The translations under genes and the position numbers were made by a program. A stretch of DNA of 64,000 nt. Source: Thermothelomyces thermophilus ATCC 42464 (taxonomy: Eukaryota; Ascomycota; Sordariomycetes; Sordariales; Chaetomiaceae). The stretch is taken from positions 186,001 to 250,000 of the forward strand of contig NC_016474.1 in NCBI RefSeq assembly GCF_000226095.1, given 5' to 3'. This document shows, in pieces, positions 1 through 8,730 of the stretch. Numbering within the stretch: the stretch's first letter is position 1; the number at the start of each line of letters is the position of its first letter. The notes under the pieces are model-generated. The model saw nothing but the letters and a program-made list of their open reading frames with translations, did not search any database and was not told the DNA's origin.

Positions 1-1319
1 GGTCTTTCGATTCCTTAGGTGTCGGTTGTCTACGATCTATCCTGCCTCTATGTGACTATGAAACCCTACTGCCTCAAGGCTAGGAGAATCGAAACTAGCG
101 GTATATACTCTCCTGCTATATCCTATTCGGCAAGACCTGTCTCTGGGTTTATAGTGACCAGTTCGGAGTATAGTGCTTGTTTGTCTTCACTATCGCCGTC
201 GTATCCGAGACTATCTATATCACTATCCTTGTCTTCGTAGCTTGTAGCTGCTACTTCGGTAACGTTCTTGGTAGTTTTATCGATATCCGCGATTTCTTTT
301 CTAGGGACTGGCTTCTACTCTTTCTTTAGGCTTCGGCATTCTCGCTTGTAGTGCCCTTTCTTTCCGTAGTTATAGTAGGTAACATTAGACTTGTCTTTAG
401 TTGTCTTCTTCCGGTCCTGCTTCTATGCTACATCTATATCTATAGCTCTAGGGTATGTCCTATACAAGGTACTAACGTACGCTCGCTTTTTCTTGTCGTT
501 AGCCTTAACCGTAGTTCCGTTCATTTGACCTCGTTTCTGCTACTCTTATATGTAGAGTCGATCATCGATCCTAATAGCCTATACGATATATTTGTCTAAA
601 GTCTTAGGCCGATCGTACTTATATAGCTTGTCCTTAACCTTTTCCTTTAAGCCATTATAGAATAATTATATTAGCGCCTTGTCGTTAAGCTAAGACTTAA
701 GTATATCCTATCTAAACTATATAGCGTAGGAGGCTACTAACTTGGTCTATCGGAGATTGGCAAGTCTTTCTTGTGTATGAATCTTCTTATCCTTATTGCC
801 AAAAACCTTCTAAAGCTCTTCTTTGAAACGGTCGTAAGATCGGAAGACTGCCTATATAAACGCGTCTTGGTCGTCTTTGTCTTCCTTAGTGAGGTAGTCG
901 TTCTATATAGGCTCAAACTATCTAAGTGCCTTACCCTCTAGTCTCGTAGCTATATAAAGGACTTTGGCTTTATTATCCGGAAACTTGTCATCGTTAAGCT
1001 AGAAGTAGGATCGGAGGTTTGTCAGGAATGCTGCAAGATCCTCCTTAGTTCCTCTATATTTGTTAGGTAGTTCGATCTTGATGTACTTTGCTTTGGCGCC
1101 CTTAAGTGCCTCGATTTTGGCGTAGGCCTTGTTAACCAACTTCTACGAGTACTTTTCGCGGTTCTCGAGTTCCTTGATTCGAGCTTAAGCAGCCTTGTCT
1201 CTCTAGTCCAACTCCTAAACCCGCTGCTGGAGTTGACCAAGCTAAGTGAGCAGCTATTCGGCCGTGACGTCGGTAGCCATATTGATATCAAGGTCGAAGT
1301 TACCTCCGTTCTGAACCAT
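1..1319 (-). pseudogene. Gy1-A gag, partial, RIP-degraded
   Basis: This is the N-terminal part of a Ty3/Gypsy capsid-nucleocapsid (Gag) frame read on the minus strand, cut by the window edge. The start ATG is kept (complement at 1317-1319) and is followed by a charged, coiled-coil-like segment and the capsid region. The CX2CX4HX4C zinc knuckle lies around 335-385. The frame is homologous to the complete 754-codon gag frames of copies C, D, E, F and G. TAG and TAA codons interrupt it where other copies keep CAG, CAA or TGG. Open frames on the plus strand here, for example 351-599, are shadows of gag. The gene belongs with the LTR at 1347-1797. Confidence 0.85.
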
Positions 1320-1346
1320 AATAGAACAAAGGGAGTAGTAACAACG

Positions 1347-1797
1347 TGTGACGAACCTAACTCAGACTGCTTCTAAAAGGGTCTAGACGGAGGTAGGTTA
1401 AGCGGGACAAGTAGGCAGGTCGTCTAAGGGATTTGGTGAAGCTAAAGGGTTTATAACAACACTTAGAGTTGTCTCTTATAGTAATTAGCAATGCTTGGTA
1501 TAAGTACTATGATTGTAATTGTTACCACTAGTGAACTCCTAGAGTCTACTATAACGAGTGACTATTTATATATATATATACTTCTACCGATCGCTTATAG
1601 TCCCTTTCTATCCTGCCCTTAGATCGCCTTTAGTAGCTAGCTATCCTCTGCTATCTTTCCTTTTGGCAATTGTTTGCCTATGGTAGCCTGTACTCCCTAG
1701 CGATCTTATGTCAGCCTCGCTTCGTGCCCTTCTTGATTGGTGGCTCATTCAGCCTGCTGCACCCTACCGGGTCGCGGTATATAGTTGGCTCGTGACA
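1347..1797 (-). repeat. Gy1-A 5' LTR (451 bp, U3 subtype D)
   Basis: It reads TGTGACGAACC at the left edge and CGTGACA at the right edge, the complement of a TG...CA LTR. The R-U5 part (left half) is shared with every other Gy1 LTR in the window. The U3 part, right of the TA-rich tract near 1565-1580, is different from the other subtypes. The gag ATG lies 27 bp beyond the U5 end, as in the other copies, so this is a 5' LTR of a minus-strand element. Confidence 0.85.
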
Positions 1798-3120
1798 TTT
1801 AGGTCTTTCGGTTCCTTAGGTATTGGTTATCTATAATCTATCCTGCCTTTATATAACTATAAAACCCTACTACCCTAAGGCTAGGAGAATCGAAATTAGC
1901 GGTATATACTCTCTAGTCGTGTCCTATTTAGTAAGACCTGTCTCTAGGTTTATAGTAACCAGTTCGGAATACGGTACTTGTTCGTCTTCACCGTTACCAT
2001 CATATCTAAAACTGTCCGTATCACTGCCCCTATCTTCGTAGCTCATAGCTACTACTTTGGTAACATTCTTAGTAGTTTCGTCGATATCTGCGATTTCTTT
2101 TCTAAGGACTGGCTTCTACTCTTTCTTTAGGCTTCGACATTCTCGCTTATAGTGCCCTTTCTTTCTATAGTTATAGTAGGTAATATTAGACTTGTCTTTG
2201 GTCATCTTCTTCTAGTCCTGCTTCTATACTATGTCTATATCTATAGCTCTAGGGTACGTCCCGTACGAAGTACTGACGTACGTTTGCTTTTTCTTATCAT
2301 TAGCTTTGACTATAGTTCTATTCATTCGACCTCGTTTCTACTGCTCTCGTATATAGAGCCGATTATCGATTCTAATGGCCTATACGATATATTTGTCCAA
2401 AGTCTTAGGTTAATTATACTTATATAGCTTGTCTTTGACCTTTTCCTTTAGGCCGTTATAGAACAATTATATTAATACCTTGTTATTAAGCTAAGACTTA
2501 AACATGTCCTATCTAAACTATATAGTATAGGAGGCTACTAACTTAGTCTATCGGAGATTAACAAGTCTTTCTTATATATAGATTTTCTCGTCTTTATCGC
2601 TAAAAACCTTCCGAAGCTCTTTTTCGAAACGATCGTAAGATTAGAAGACTACCTATATAAATACGTCTTAGTTATCTTCGTCTTCCTTAGTAAGGTAGTC
2701 ATTCTATATAGGCTCGAACTATCTAAGTGCCTTGCCCTCTAGTCTTGTAGCTATGTAAAGGACTTTGGCTTTTTCATCTAGAAACTTGTCATTATTAAGC
2801 CGGAAGTAGGATCAGAGGTTTATTAGGAATCCTACAAGATCTTCCTTAGTTCCTCTGTATTTACTAGGTAGTTCGATCTTAATATAGCTCGCTTTGACGG
2901 TCTCGAGCGTCTCGATTTTGGCGTAAGCCTCGTTAATCAATTTCTATAAGTACTTTTCGCCGTTCTCGAGTTCCTTGATTCGAGCTTAAGTAGCCTTGTC
3001 TCTCTAGTCTAACTCCTAGATCCGCTACTAGAGTTAACCAAGCTAGGCAAGCAATTATTCGGCCGTAACGTCGGTAGCTATATTGGTATCGAGGTCAAAG
3101 TTACCTCCGTTCTAAACCAT
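1798..3120 (-). pseudogene. Gy1-B gag, C-terminally truncated, RIP-degraded
   Basis: This is a second minus-strand gag homologous to 1-1319. The start ATG is intact (complement at 3118-3120) and the zinc knuckle region is around 2135-2185. The coding trace stops abruptly at 1798, where the U3 end of the Gy1-A LTR begins. The simplest reading is that Gy1-A inserted into Gy1-B, and that the rest of B lies left of the window. The expected 5-bp duplication would be TTTAG (1798-1802) but its partner is outside the window. Internal TAG and TAA codons are frequent, so no functional product is expected. Confidence 0.8.
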
Positions 3121-3147
3121 AATAGAACAAAGGGAGTGATAGTAACG

Positions 3148-3546
3148 TATAATGAATCTAACTTAGACTTCTTCTGAAAGGATTTAGATAAAGGTAGATT
3201 AAGTAGAGCTAGTAAGCAGGTCGTCTAAGGGATTTAGTGAAGCTAAAGGGTTTATAATAATACTTTAGTTGTCTCCTTATAATGTTAGGGTACTATAAGT
3301 TATAATTGCTATTACTAGTAAACTCCTAGAGTTTGCTAGAACAAGTGACTATATACAATTTCCTTGTCCTTCCCCTTTGAGTCTTGATTATGCGATCGCT
3401 ACTACGATCCTATGATCGTTACCTAAGTGCTCGTCTTGATCGAAGTGCGATCACTGCGATCACTTCCTGATTGGTCCTTAGGTCTTGTGGTTCCTAATTG
3501 GTTCTGTGCGCCTTGCCGGGTCGCCTTATGCAGCCAAATCGTGATA
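3148..3546 (-). repeat. Gy1-B 5' LTR (399 bp, U3 subtype E)
   Basis: The left edge TATAATGAATC is a RIP-altered form of TGTGACGAACC; the right edge is CGTGATA. R-U5 is Gy1-like. The U3 is a fifth subtype, with dispersed GCGATC-containing repeats near 3390-3460. Its terminal 60 bp resemble the U3 end of the Gy1-A LTR (the CCGGGTCG region). It lies just upstream of the gag at 1798-3120. Confidence 0.8.
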
Positions 3547-4438
3547 ACGCCTCTATCCTTCTTCCTTTAGAACCATTACTAACTACTATAGTAGAGATAT
3601 AAAGATCGTTAGTTCTATCTGTATATCCACTGTAAGAGGTTATAAGCCCTCTATTAGAGGCTCCTATAGTTAGTTTCTTCTCTTTTTTAACTATAGTTAT
3701 CTTATTAACAATAATAATAACCATTTGGCTCTAGAGGCTCCTATAGTCATTTAACTCTATTAGACTATAGCTACCTTTAACCTAATTACTAAAAAACTAA
3801 AACCTAACTAAAGCGGTTTAATTACTAGCCAGAATTATAGTAACAGAACTAGCAAACCTATTAGCAAATTAACCTTTCTTTTATTACTCATTCCTTTATA
3901 GATTGCTCTCTTCTTTAAGACCTCTGCTAATCGCTTAAATCTATAGACTTTGGCCTTTAGTAATTAGATTCCAAAGGTCCTAGTCATTTCCATCTATAAG
4001 AGTAATAACTAAGTTAAGATTCTATTAAGATTTTCTTCCTTCTATTAAGGAACCTATTAAATCTATTAAAAATTTGATAAATCTATTAAGATTTTAAAAA
4101 ATGTATTAAGAACTAGTAGTTCTAGCTATTCTAACCTATAGAAGTTATCTATAGGACCTATAAGACCTTAAAGATATTTTTTTATATAAATAGGCCTATT
4201 ACTTAAGGGTGAATAATATCTACTGCCTAAGAGAAATAGGCAAGGTAATAAGACTCTTAAGAAAGATCCTTTAGAACTTTAATCTAATACTCTTAAGATA
4301 TTATTAGCTCCATTTAATGACCCTGTCCTTAGAGATAAAATTTAATAACCTTGTTCTAAGAGATAAAGAAGATAATAATATAGATATACTCTAGTAATAA
4401 TAAGTTATATAAGAGGAGGAATGGCTTAAAGGAAATAA
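3547..4438. other. Unassigned AT-rich DNA
   Basis: About 890 bp with no recognisable coding trace. It contains two copies of a short GAGGCTCCTATAGT motif (near 3657 and 3734) and a run of CTATTAA-type short repeats between about 4018 and 4110. It may be the original target of Gy1-B or the interior of an unrecognised element. The 76-codon minus frame at 3494-3724 runs from here into the LTR and is not convincing. Confidence 0.5.
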
Positions 4439-4842
4439 TATTATAGGCCTAGGCTCTACCTAGGCTAAACAATGCTCGGCTTTGCCTAGTAACAGACTAG
4501 ACCTACCTAGTAATAGACTAGACCTACTTAACCTACCTAAGTATATACAATTAGTCTATAAGACGTTCGTAAGTCATTTATAAAGCATATAGCTAAGTCC
4601 TAGTTAGGGCCTAACCTAGGGTATAATTAGGCCCTACCTAGGTTATATATATATATACTAGGTAAAAGGCACTCTTCTATATAAGAGACTAGGGCTAAAA
4701 GCTCTTAATATAACTAGAAGAGCATAAGGTATAGCTTCATTTTTCTAGCTCCATAAAGCTTTATTATATATAATAGATATAAATAAAGGTTACCTATCTA
4801 AAGGCACTAAGAAGTAAGCAAGCAAGATGGATAAGAACAATA
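4439..4842 (+). repeat. LTR3, related to the Gy2 LTR
   Basis: It starts TATTATAGGCC (RIP form of TGTTATAGGCC) and ends AACAATA (RIP form of AACAACA). About the first 260 bp align with the Gy2 LTR at 41103-41431 in the same orientation, through the TA-rich tract near 4650. The last 150 bp or so are unlike Gy2 and match a fragment at 61022-61168. I see no internal element body next to it, so it is a solo LTR or a recombination remnant. No matching target duplication was found. Confidence 0.65.
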
Positions 4843-4843
4843 G

Positions 4844-5019
4844 TATAATATACTAGCCTTATAACATCTATAGATAAGCATATAATATTTTATTCGACTA
4901 CCTTAAGGAGGAAAAAGAGGAAAAATATAAAAGCTATATAGAGGAGTGCCTTTTAACTAATATATATATATATAATCTAGGTAAGGCCCGGTTAGGCTCT
5001 AGGTTAGGCCCTAACCAGG
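4844..5019 (-). repeat. Gy2 3' LTR, left part (split by Gy1-C)
   Basis: This matches the left 176 bp of the intact Gy2 LTR at 27033-27361. It breaks at CCAGG, where Gy1-C begins; the rest resumes at 18445. Confidence 0.85.
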
Positions 5020-5446
5020 TATGACAAACCTAACTCAGACTTCTTCTAAAAGGGTTCAGACAAAGGTAGATTAAGCGGGATATACGTACAGGTCGTCTAA
5101 GGGATTCGGTGAAGCCAAAGGGTTTACAATAACACTAGAGTTGTCTCGTATAGTATTTAACGATGCTTGGTATAAGTACTATAGTTATGATTGCTATCAC
5201 TAGTAAACTCCTAGAGTCTACTATAACGAGTGACTATCTATATGTATATATAATCCTAAGATCACTAATAGTCGTGGTGATCCTCTGTACTGGCTTACCT
5301 AGCTTATATCGTGAGCTAGTAATCCTCTGCTAGGATCATTTCTTGCTAAGTGTAATCCTGTCCTAATTGGCCTATTATTCCTACTATCCTATTAGTCTGT
5401 TAGGGAAGCGGCTTAGGTAGCGTCCTATATATATATTTCCATAACA
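5020..5446 (-). repeat. Gy1-C 3' LTR (427 bp, U3 subtype B)
   Basis: Edges are TATGACAAACC and CATAACA. It is the same length as the partner at 18018-18444 and belongs to the subtype of the Gy1-G LTRs (433 bp). The complement of a polypurine tract (CGATGCCTTTCCTTT) follows directly at 5447. Confidence 0.9.
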
Positions 5447-5461
5447 CGATGCCTTTCCTTT

Positions 5462-5484
5462 AAGGCTTTTGTCCCGAAAGCCTA
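5462..5484. repeat. Inverted repeat between LTR and antisense gene (Gy1-C)
   Basis: AAGGCTTTTG-TCC-CGAAAGCCTA is a 10-3-10 inverted repeat with RIP damage. The same palindrome occurs at the same place in copies D, E, F and G. Confidence 0.75.
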
Positions 5485-5550
5485 TCTTAGGCCGTTTTAA
5501 ATAATGCTAATATCCTTTTTACATATACCTTGTAATTTTTCCCTTTTTCT

Positions 5551-6232
5551 ATATTACTAGTAACTAATAAGATAGTAGATTATATTTCTAAGCGCTAATC
5601 TTCGAAATCCTAATAGCGCGCTATATTTGCTTCTTTTATTAATTCCTCTAGTGTAGACGTTATACTATATTTATAGTATTTCAAGCGGAACTTAGCTTAT
5701 CATATAGCGTTAGGCTCTTTTTACTATAGCAAGTATATATATTAGGGTCGTTCTTATAATAGTTCTAATATAATATCTACTTATTTATAGCTTTATTTAT
5801 CGCCTTAATATTTGTAACTAATCTTTTATAGTAATAAAGATTATATCTAAATAAAAACGTATAGAACAAGAAAAGGCTAATACTAAAGAGGCCCTTTTCG
5901 TTCTTTAGACTTAACTTTAGATAGCTATTAGTTAATTAGCTTATCTTTGTCATTAGAAACATTTCTTAAAGGAGCAGGGTTCCGAGCTGTTTCGTCAAGG
6001 TATATAGTCTCTAGAGGAAATAGAGGCAGAAGAACAGAGGGTACGGGATTCTAAGGCACGCGTTGTTAGTGATGTATAGTCCTAGGGTGCTAATGTCCCG
6101 TTTGATTAGTCCTCTTTAGGCCTAGATTTGTTGGAGGCCGACTTGGCTATTTTGTCCGAACTAGTGCCTACGGTCGATCTAGGTTCTAGCGATAGAACTA
6201 TTCTAGTTTCTTAGGGTAGTTTAAGTTCTTAA
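5551..6232 (+). pseudogene. Antisense gene (aORF) of Gy1-C, Zn2Cys6-like
   Basis: This frame lies opposite to gag-pol, between the 3' LTR and pol. From about 5668 to 5757 it has Cys positions (all now Tyr, TGY to TAY) spaced C-x2-C-x6-C-x8-C-x2-C-x6-C, the spacing of fungal Zn2Cys6 clusters. A likely intron ends at the TAG at 5829-5831, after an AACTAA-type branch site. The second exon is Leu, Arg and Glu rich and coiled-coil-like, with ETFLKE and SLEEIEAEEQ segments near 5960-6030, then a tail with FDW-like and VDLGSS segments near 6100-6195. It ends at 6214 or 6232 and overlaps the last part of pol on the other strand. Same subtype as in Gy1-G. The start codon is uncertain (ATA at 5551). 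The function is inferred from spacing only. Confidence 0.65.
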
Positions 6233-7537
6233 CTAGTTCCTATAAGTTATCTTTTAGTCCGAAATCAAGCTATTTAACTAGATATTATAGTTCCTTGTTA
6301 ATAATATGTAAATCTAGAATTTCTTTAATGTCCTATTCTTTCTCCTTATCTTCTGCTTCGATATATATGGTAACCTTAGCGTTTTTTGGTACTAGTTCGA
6401 GAAGTAAAATATAAAAAACGTCTATCTATAGTTATATAGATGATGGTAATAATAGTCGATAGTTAGATATCGAGATTCGTTCTTTGATAATAAAAGGCCT
6501 AACCTTCTTAAAGTCTAGCTTCGTGCTTAGTCGTTTGGTTTATAGGTTTCGTATAATTAGATAGACTTTGTCTCCCCTCTCTAGGCAAGGTCCCTTAAGC
6601 CTATATTTATTATAGTAGTTCTTTATTCTAGTTTTAACAAACTCGAGTTCCTTTTTAAGCTTCTTATATAATGTGTACATTTGTTCCGCTTTGACTGCTG
6701 CTCTCGGCACTATAACCTCTAATCCTTACCTAAGGTCTGCTTCGTATCTATAGTTTGTAAAGAATAGTATGACTTTAGTCGTTTCTATTAGTATTATATT
6801 ATAAGCAAGTTATACTATTAGTAATAGTATGACCTAGTTATCTTATTAGTAGTTAACGTAAGAATAGAGGTACTGCTTAACAACTTGGTTTAATCGCTCC
6901 ATTTGTCTATTAGTCTATAGGTAATATGCCGTTAACAGCTTACTATTAACGCCTAATTATTATATTAATACTTACTAGAACTTCGATACGAACTTAGTAT
7001 CTTTGTCGGTAATCTATTCTTATAGCTAAGCGTGTATTAATATAACTTACTAATAGATTACGTCTACTAATTGTTCTACTATCTAGGACTCCTTATAGAG
7101 AAAGAAGTATACCTATTTAGTTAGGTAGTCTACTATAGTAAGAATACTATTATAGATTACTCCTATAGCTATATCCTTAGATTCTAGTAGCTTTATAATA
7201 AAGTCTATTATAACTAAACTCTATAGTTTATTAGCTATTAGCAGTAGCTAAAGTAGCCTATATAGCTTGTATCGTGCTATTTTACTTTAATTATAGATAT
7301 TATAGCTCTATATAACTTCCTTAACTCGTACCGTTAACTATAGAAAGTCGTGGTGTTTTTTAACTTATACAACAGTCTTTATAACTTCTTTATATCCTCC
7401 GAGTTTTGACTTATAGAGTTCTCGAATTATTTATAGCTATTAGTCTTTATTATAGATATACGCTTTGCCTCGGTACTAGAGTTTCCTATCTTTTTCTTCT
7501 ACTCCATTAGGTACTACTAGTCTAGGTATTACTTAAT
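6090..7537 (-). pseudogene. Gy1-C pol, 3' part: integrase and chromodomain
   Basis: This is the minus-strand remnant of the C-terminal part of Pol. In sense order it holds the end of the integrase zinc region and catalytic core, the integrase C-terminal domain around 6490-6740 (homologous to the better preserved 9041-9289), and a chromodomain around 6235-6345. It ends at the TAG complement at 6090-6092. The coding trace breaks at 7537, where the Gy1-D LTR starts; the equivalent point in copy D is about 10038. Many TAG and TAA codons are present. The integrase would have inserted element DNA, and the chromodomain would have steered it to modified chromatin. Confidence 0.8.
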
Positions 7538-7962
7538 TATAACGAACCTAACTCAGACTTCTTCTGAAAGGGTTTAGACAAAGGTAGATTGAGCGGGACA
7601 AGCAGGCAGGTCGTCTAAGGGATTCGGTAAAGCCAAAGGGTTCACAACAACACTAGAGTTATCTCTTACAGTAGTTAACAACAATGCTTAGTATAAGTAC
7701 TGTAATTGTAGGTTACTATCACTAGTGAACTCCTAGAGTCTATTATAACGAGTGACTATCTATATATATATATAATCCTGGGATCACTCTTTATCTAGTG
7801 ATCCTTTGCCGTCTAGATCACCGCTACAGTAGTGATCCTATAGTATATAGATCACTTTGCCAAGCGTAATCCTTTCCTGATTGGTCCGTTCGTACCTGCT
7901 GTCCTATTGGCTTGTCAGGGAAGGCAGCTTAGGCGGCGTCCTATATGTATATTTTCGTGACA
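7538..7962 (-). repeat. Gy1-D 3' LTR (425 bp, U3 subtype C)
   Basis: Edges are TATAACGAACC and CGTGACA. R-U5 is shared with all Gy1 copies. The U3 carries repeated ATCACT/GTGATCC motifs near 7790-7860 that separate it from subtype B, although its terminal 70 bp resemble subtype B. Confidence 0.9.
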
Positions 7963-7977
7963 CGATGCCCCTCCTTT
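7963..7977 (-). other. Gy1-D polypurine tract
   Basis: The complement reads AAAGGAGGGGCATCG, directly next to the U3 end of the 3' LTR. It is the expected primer for plus-strand DNA synthesis and is conserved in the other Gy1 copies. Confidence 0.8.
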
Positions 7978-8000
7978 AAGGCTTTCGACCCGAAAGCCTT
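7978..8000. repeat. Perfect 10-3-10 inverted repeat (Gy1-D)
   Basis: AAGGCTTTCG-ACC-CGAAAGCCTT lies between the polypurine tract and the antisense gene. It is conserved in copies C, E, F and G although their antisense genes and U3 regions differ. It could be a binding site for a dimeric factor or an RNA hairpin; nothing in the sequence decides between these. Confidence 0.85.
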
Positions 8001-8083
8001 CTTAGGCCGTTTCAAATAGCGCTAACAACCCTTAGTAAGTTATTTCCTATGTTTCCCTCTTTCCTCTATATACTGCTAATAAT

Positions 8084-8730
8084 ATATCTCGTATAGTAAA
8101 GCGTTTAATAAAAAGGTCTATAAAGACTGAGGAGCGTATTACCTTAGCTGCTACTATTAACGAGCTAGGGTTCGAAGTAATGCCTTGTTCTTTTTATTTT
8201 TCTCGCGGCCTCTACTGCCGTATAATAGAGAGTTCTTCTCGTTACAGTAAATACGTTTGTTATAGGAGGTTGTATAACGGTTCTAGGGTTCTAGTCTTGT
8301 CTTATCTATGTTCCCTTGTTAGTGTATTTTTCCTATACTAACTTCTGTAGTATCCTATATCGTGGACGAGTCAAAGCGCCTTAACTAATTAGAATAAGAT
8401 GCTAAGGAGGCTCTCCGTACTGACTACGATTTATTGGTAAAAGCGTAGTATTATCTAGATAAGTCTCTAGCTCGTTTAGACCGTATTTGTCATTAAAAGC
8501 GATTATTGTTATCTTGAGGGTCGGAGATAGTTTGTCAGGGTCTTATGTCTTTAGATAAACTAGAAGAGGTAGAGTAGCAGGAATCGGGGGCGGTTCTAGG
8601 TATATAGCTTAATGGTGGCTTTGATGTTATTAACTAGGGCGCTATCTTTGATTCTGTCCTAGTTTTGCCTTTGGTCGATCTAGGTTCTGCTAGTAGAACT
8701 GTTCTAATTTCTTAGGGTAGTTTAAATTCT
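8084..8730 (+). pseudogene. Antisense gene (aORF) of Gy1-D, Zn2Cys6-like with coiled coil
   Basis: This is the best readable aORF of its subtype. It starts at ATA 8084 (former ATG) and stays open through the first exon. The zinc-cluster positions run from 8186 (PCS, Cys kept) to 8275 with spacing C-x2-C-x6-C-x8-C-x2-C-x6-C; the third Cys is kept and the others are Tyr. A putative intron ends with TACTAAC at 8336-8342 and acceptor TAG at 8348-8350. The second exon (VDESKRL onward) is heptad-like and ends with a conserved VLPLVDLG segment. The last 100 bp or so overlap the 3' end of pol, which is on the other strand. Zn2Cys6 proteins are fungal transcription factors that often dimerise through a coiled coil just after the cluster. 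That layout is seen here; DNA binding is inference. Confidence 0.7.

Noticed and set aside
351-599. Open frame of 82 codons, with relatives at 2152-2427, 17022-17270, 49143-49391 and 56486-56776
   Set aside because: It lies antisense to the gag zinc-knuckle region; RIP removes TGA-forming context and leaves the reverse strand open. The conserved sense frame is gag.
3494-3724. 76-codon minus-strand frame crossing the Gy1-B LTR edge
   Set aside because: It spans an LTR boundary and low-complexity DNA and resembles no known protein.
4018-4110. CTATTAA repeats as a CRISPR or satellite array
   Set aside because: Short, irregular spacing and AT-rich; a low-complexity patch, and the genome is clearly eukaryotic.
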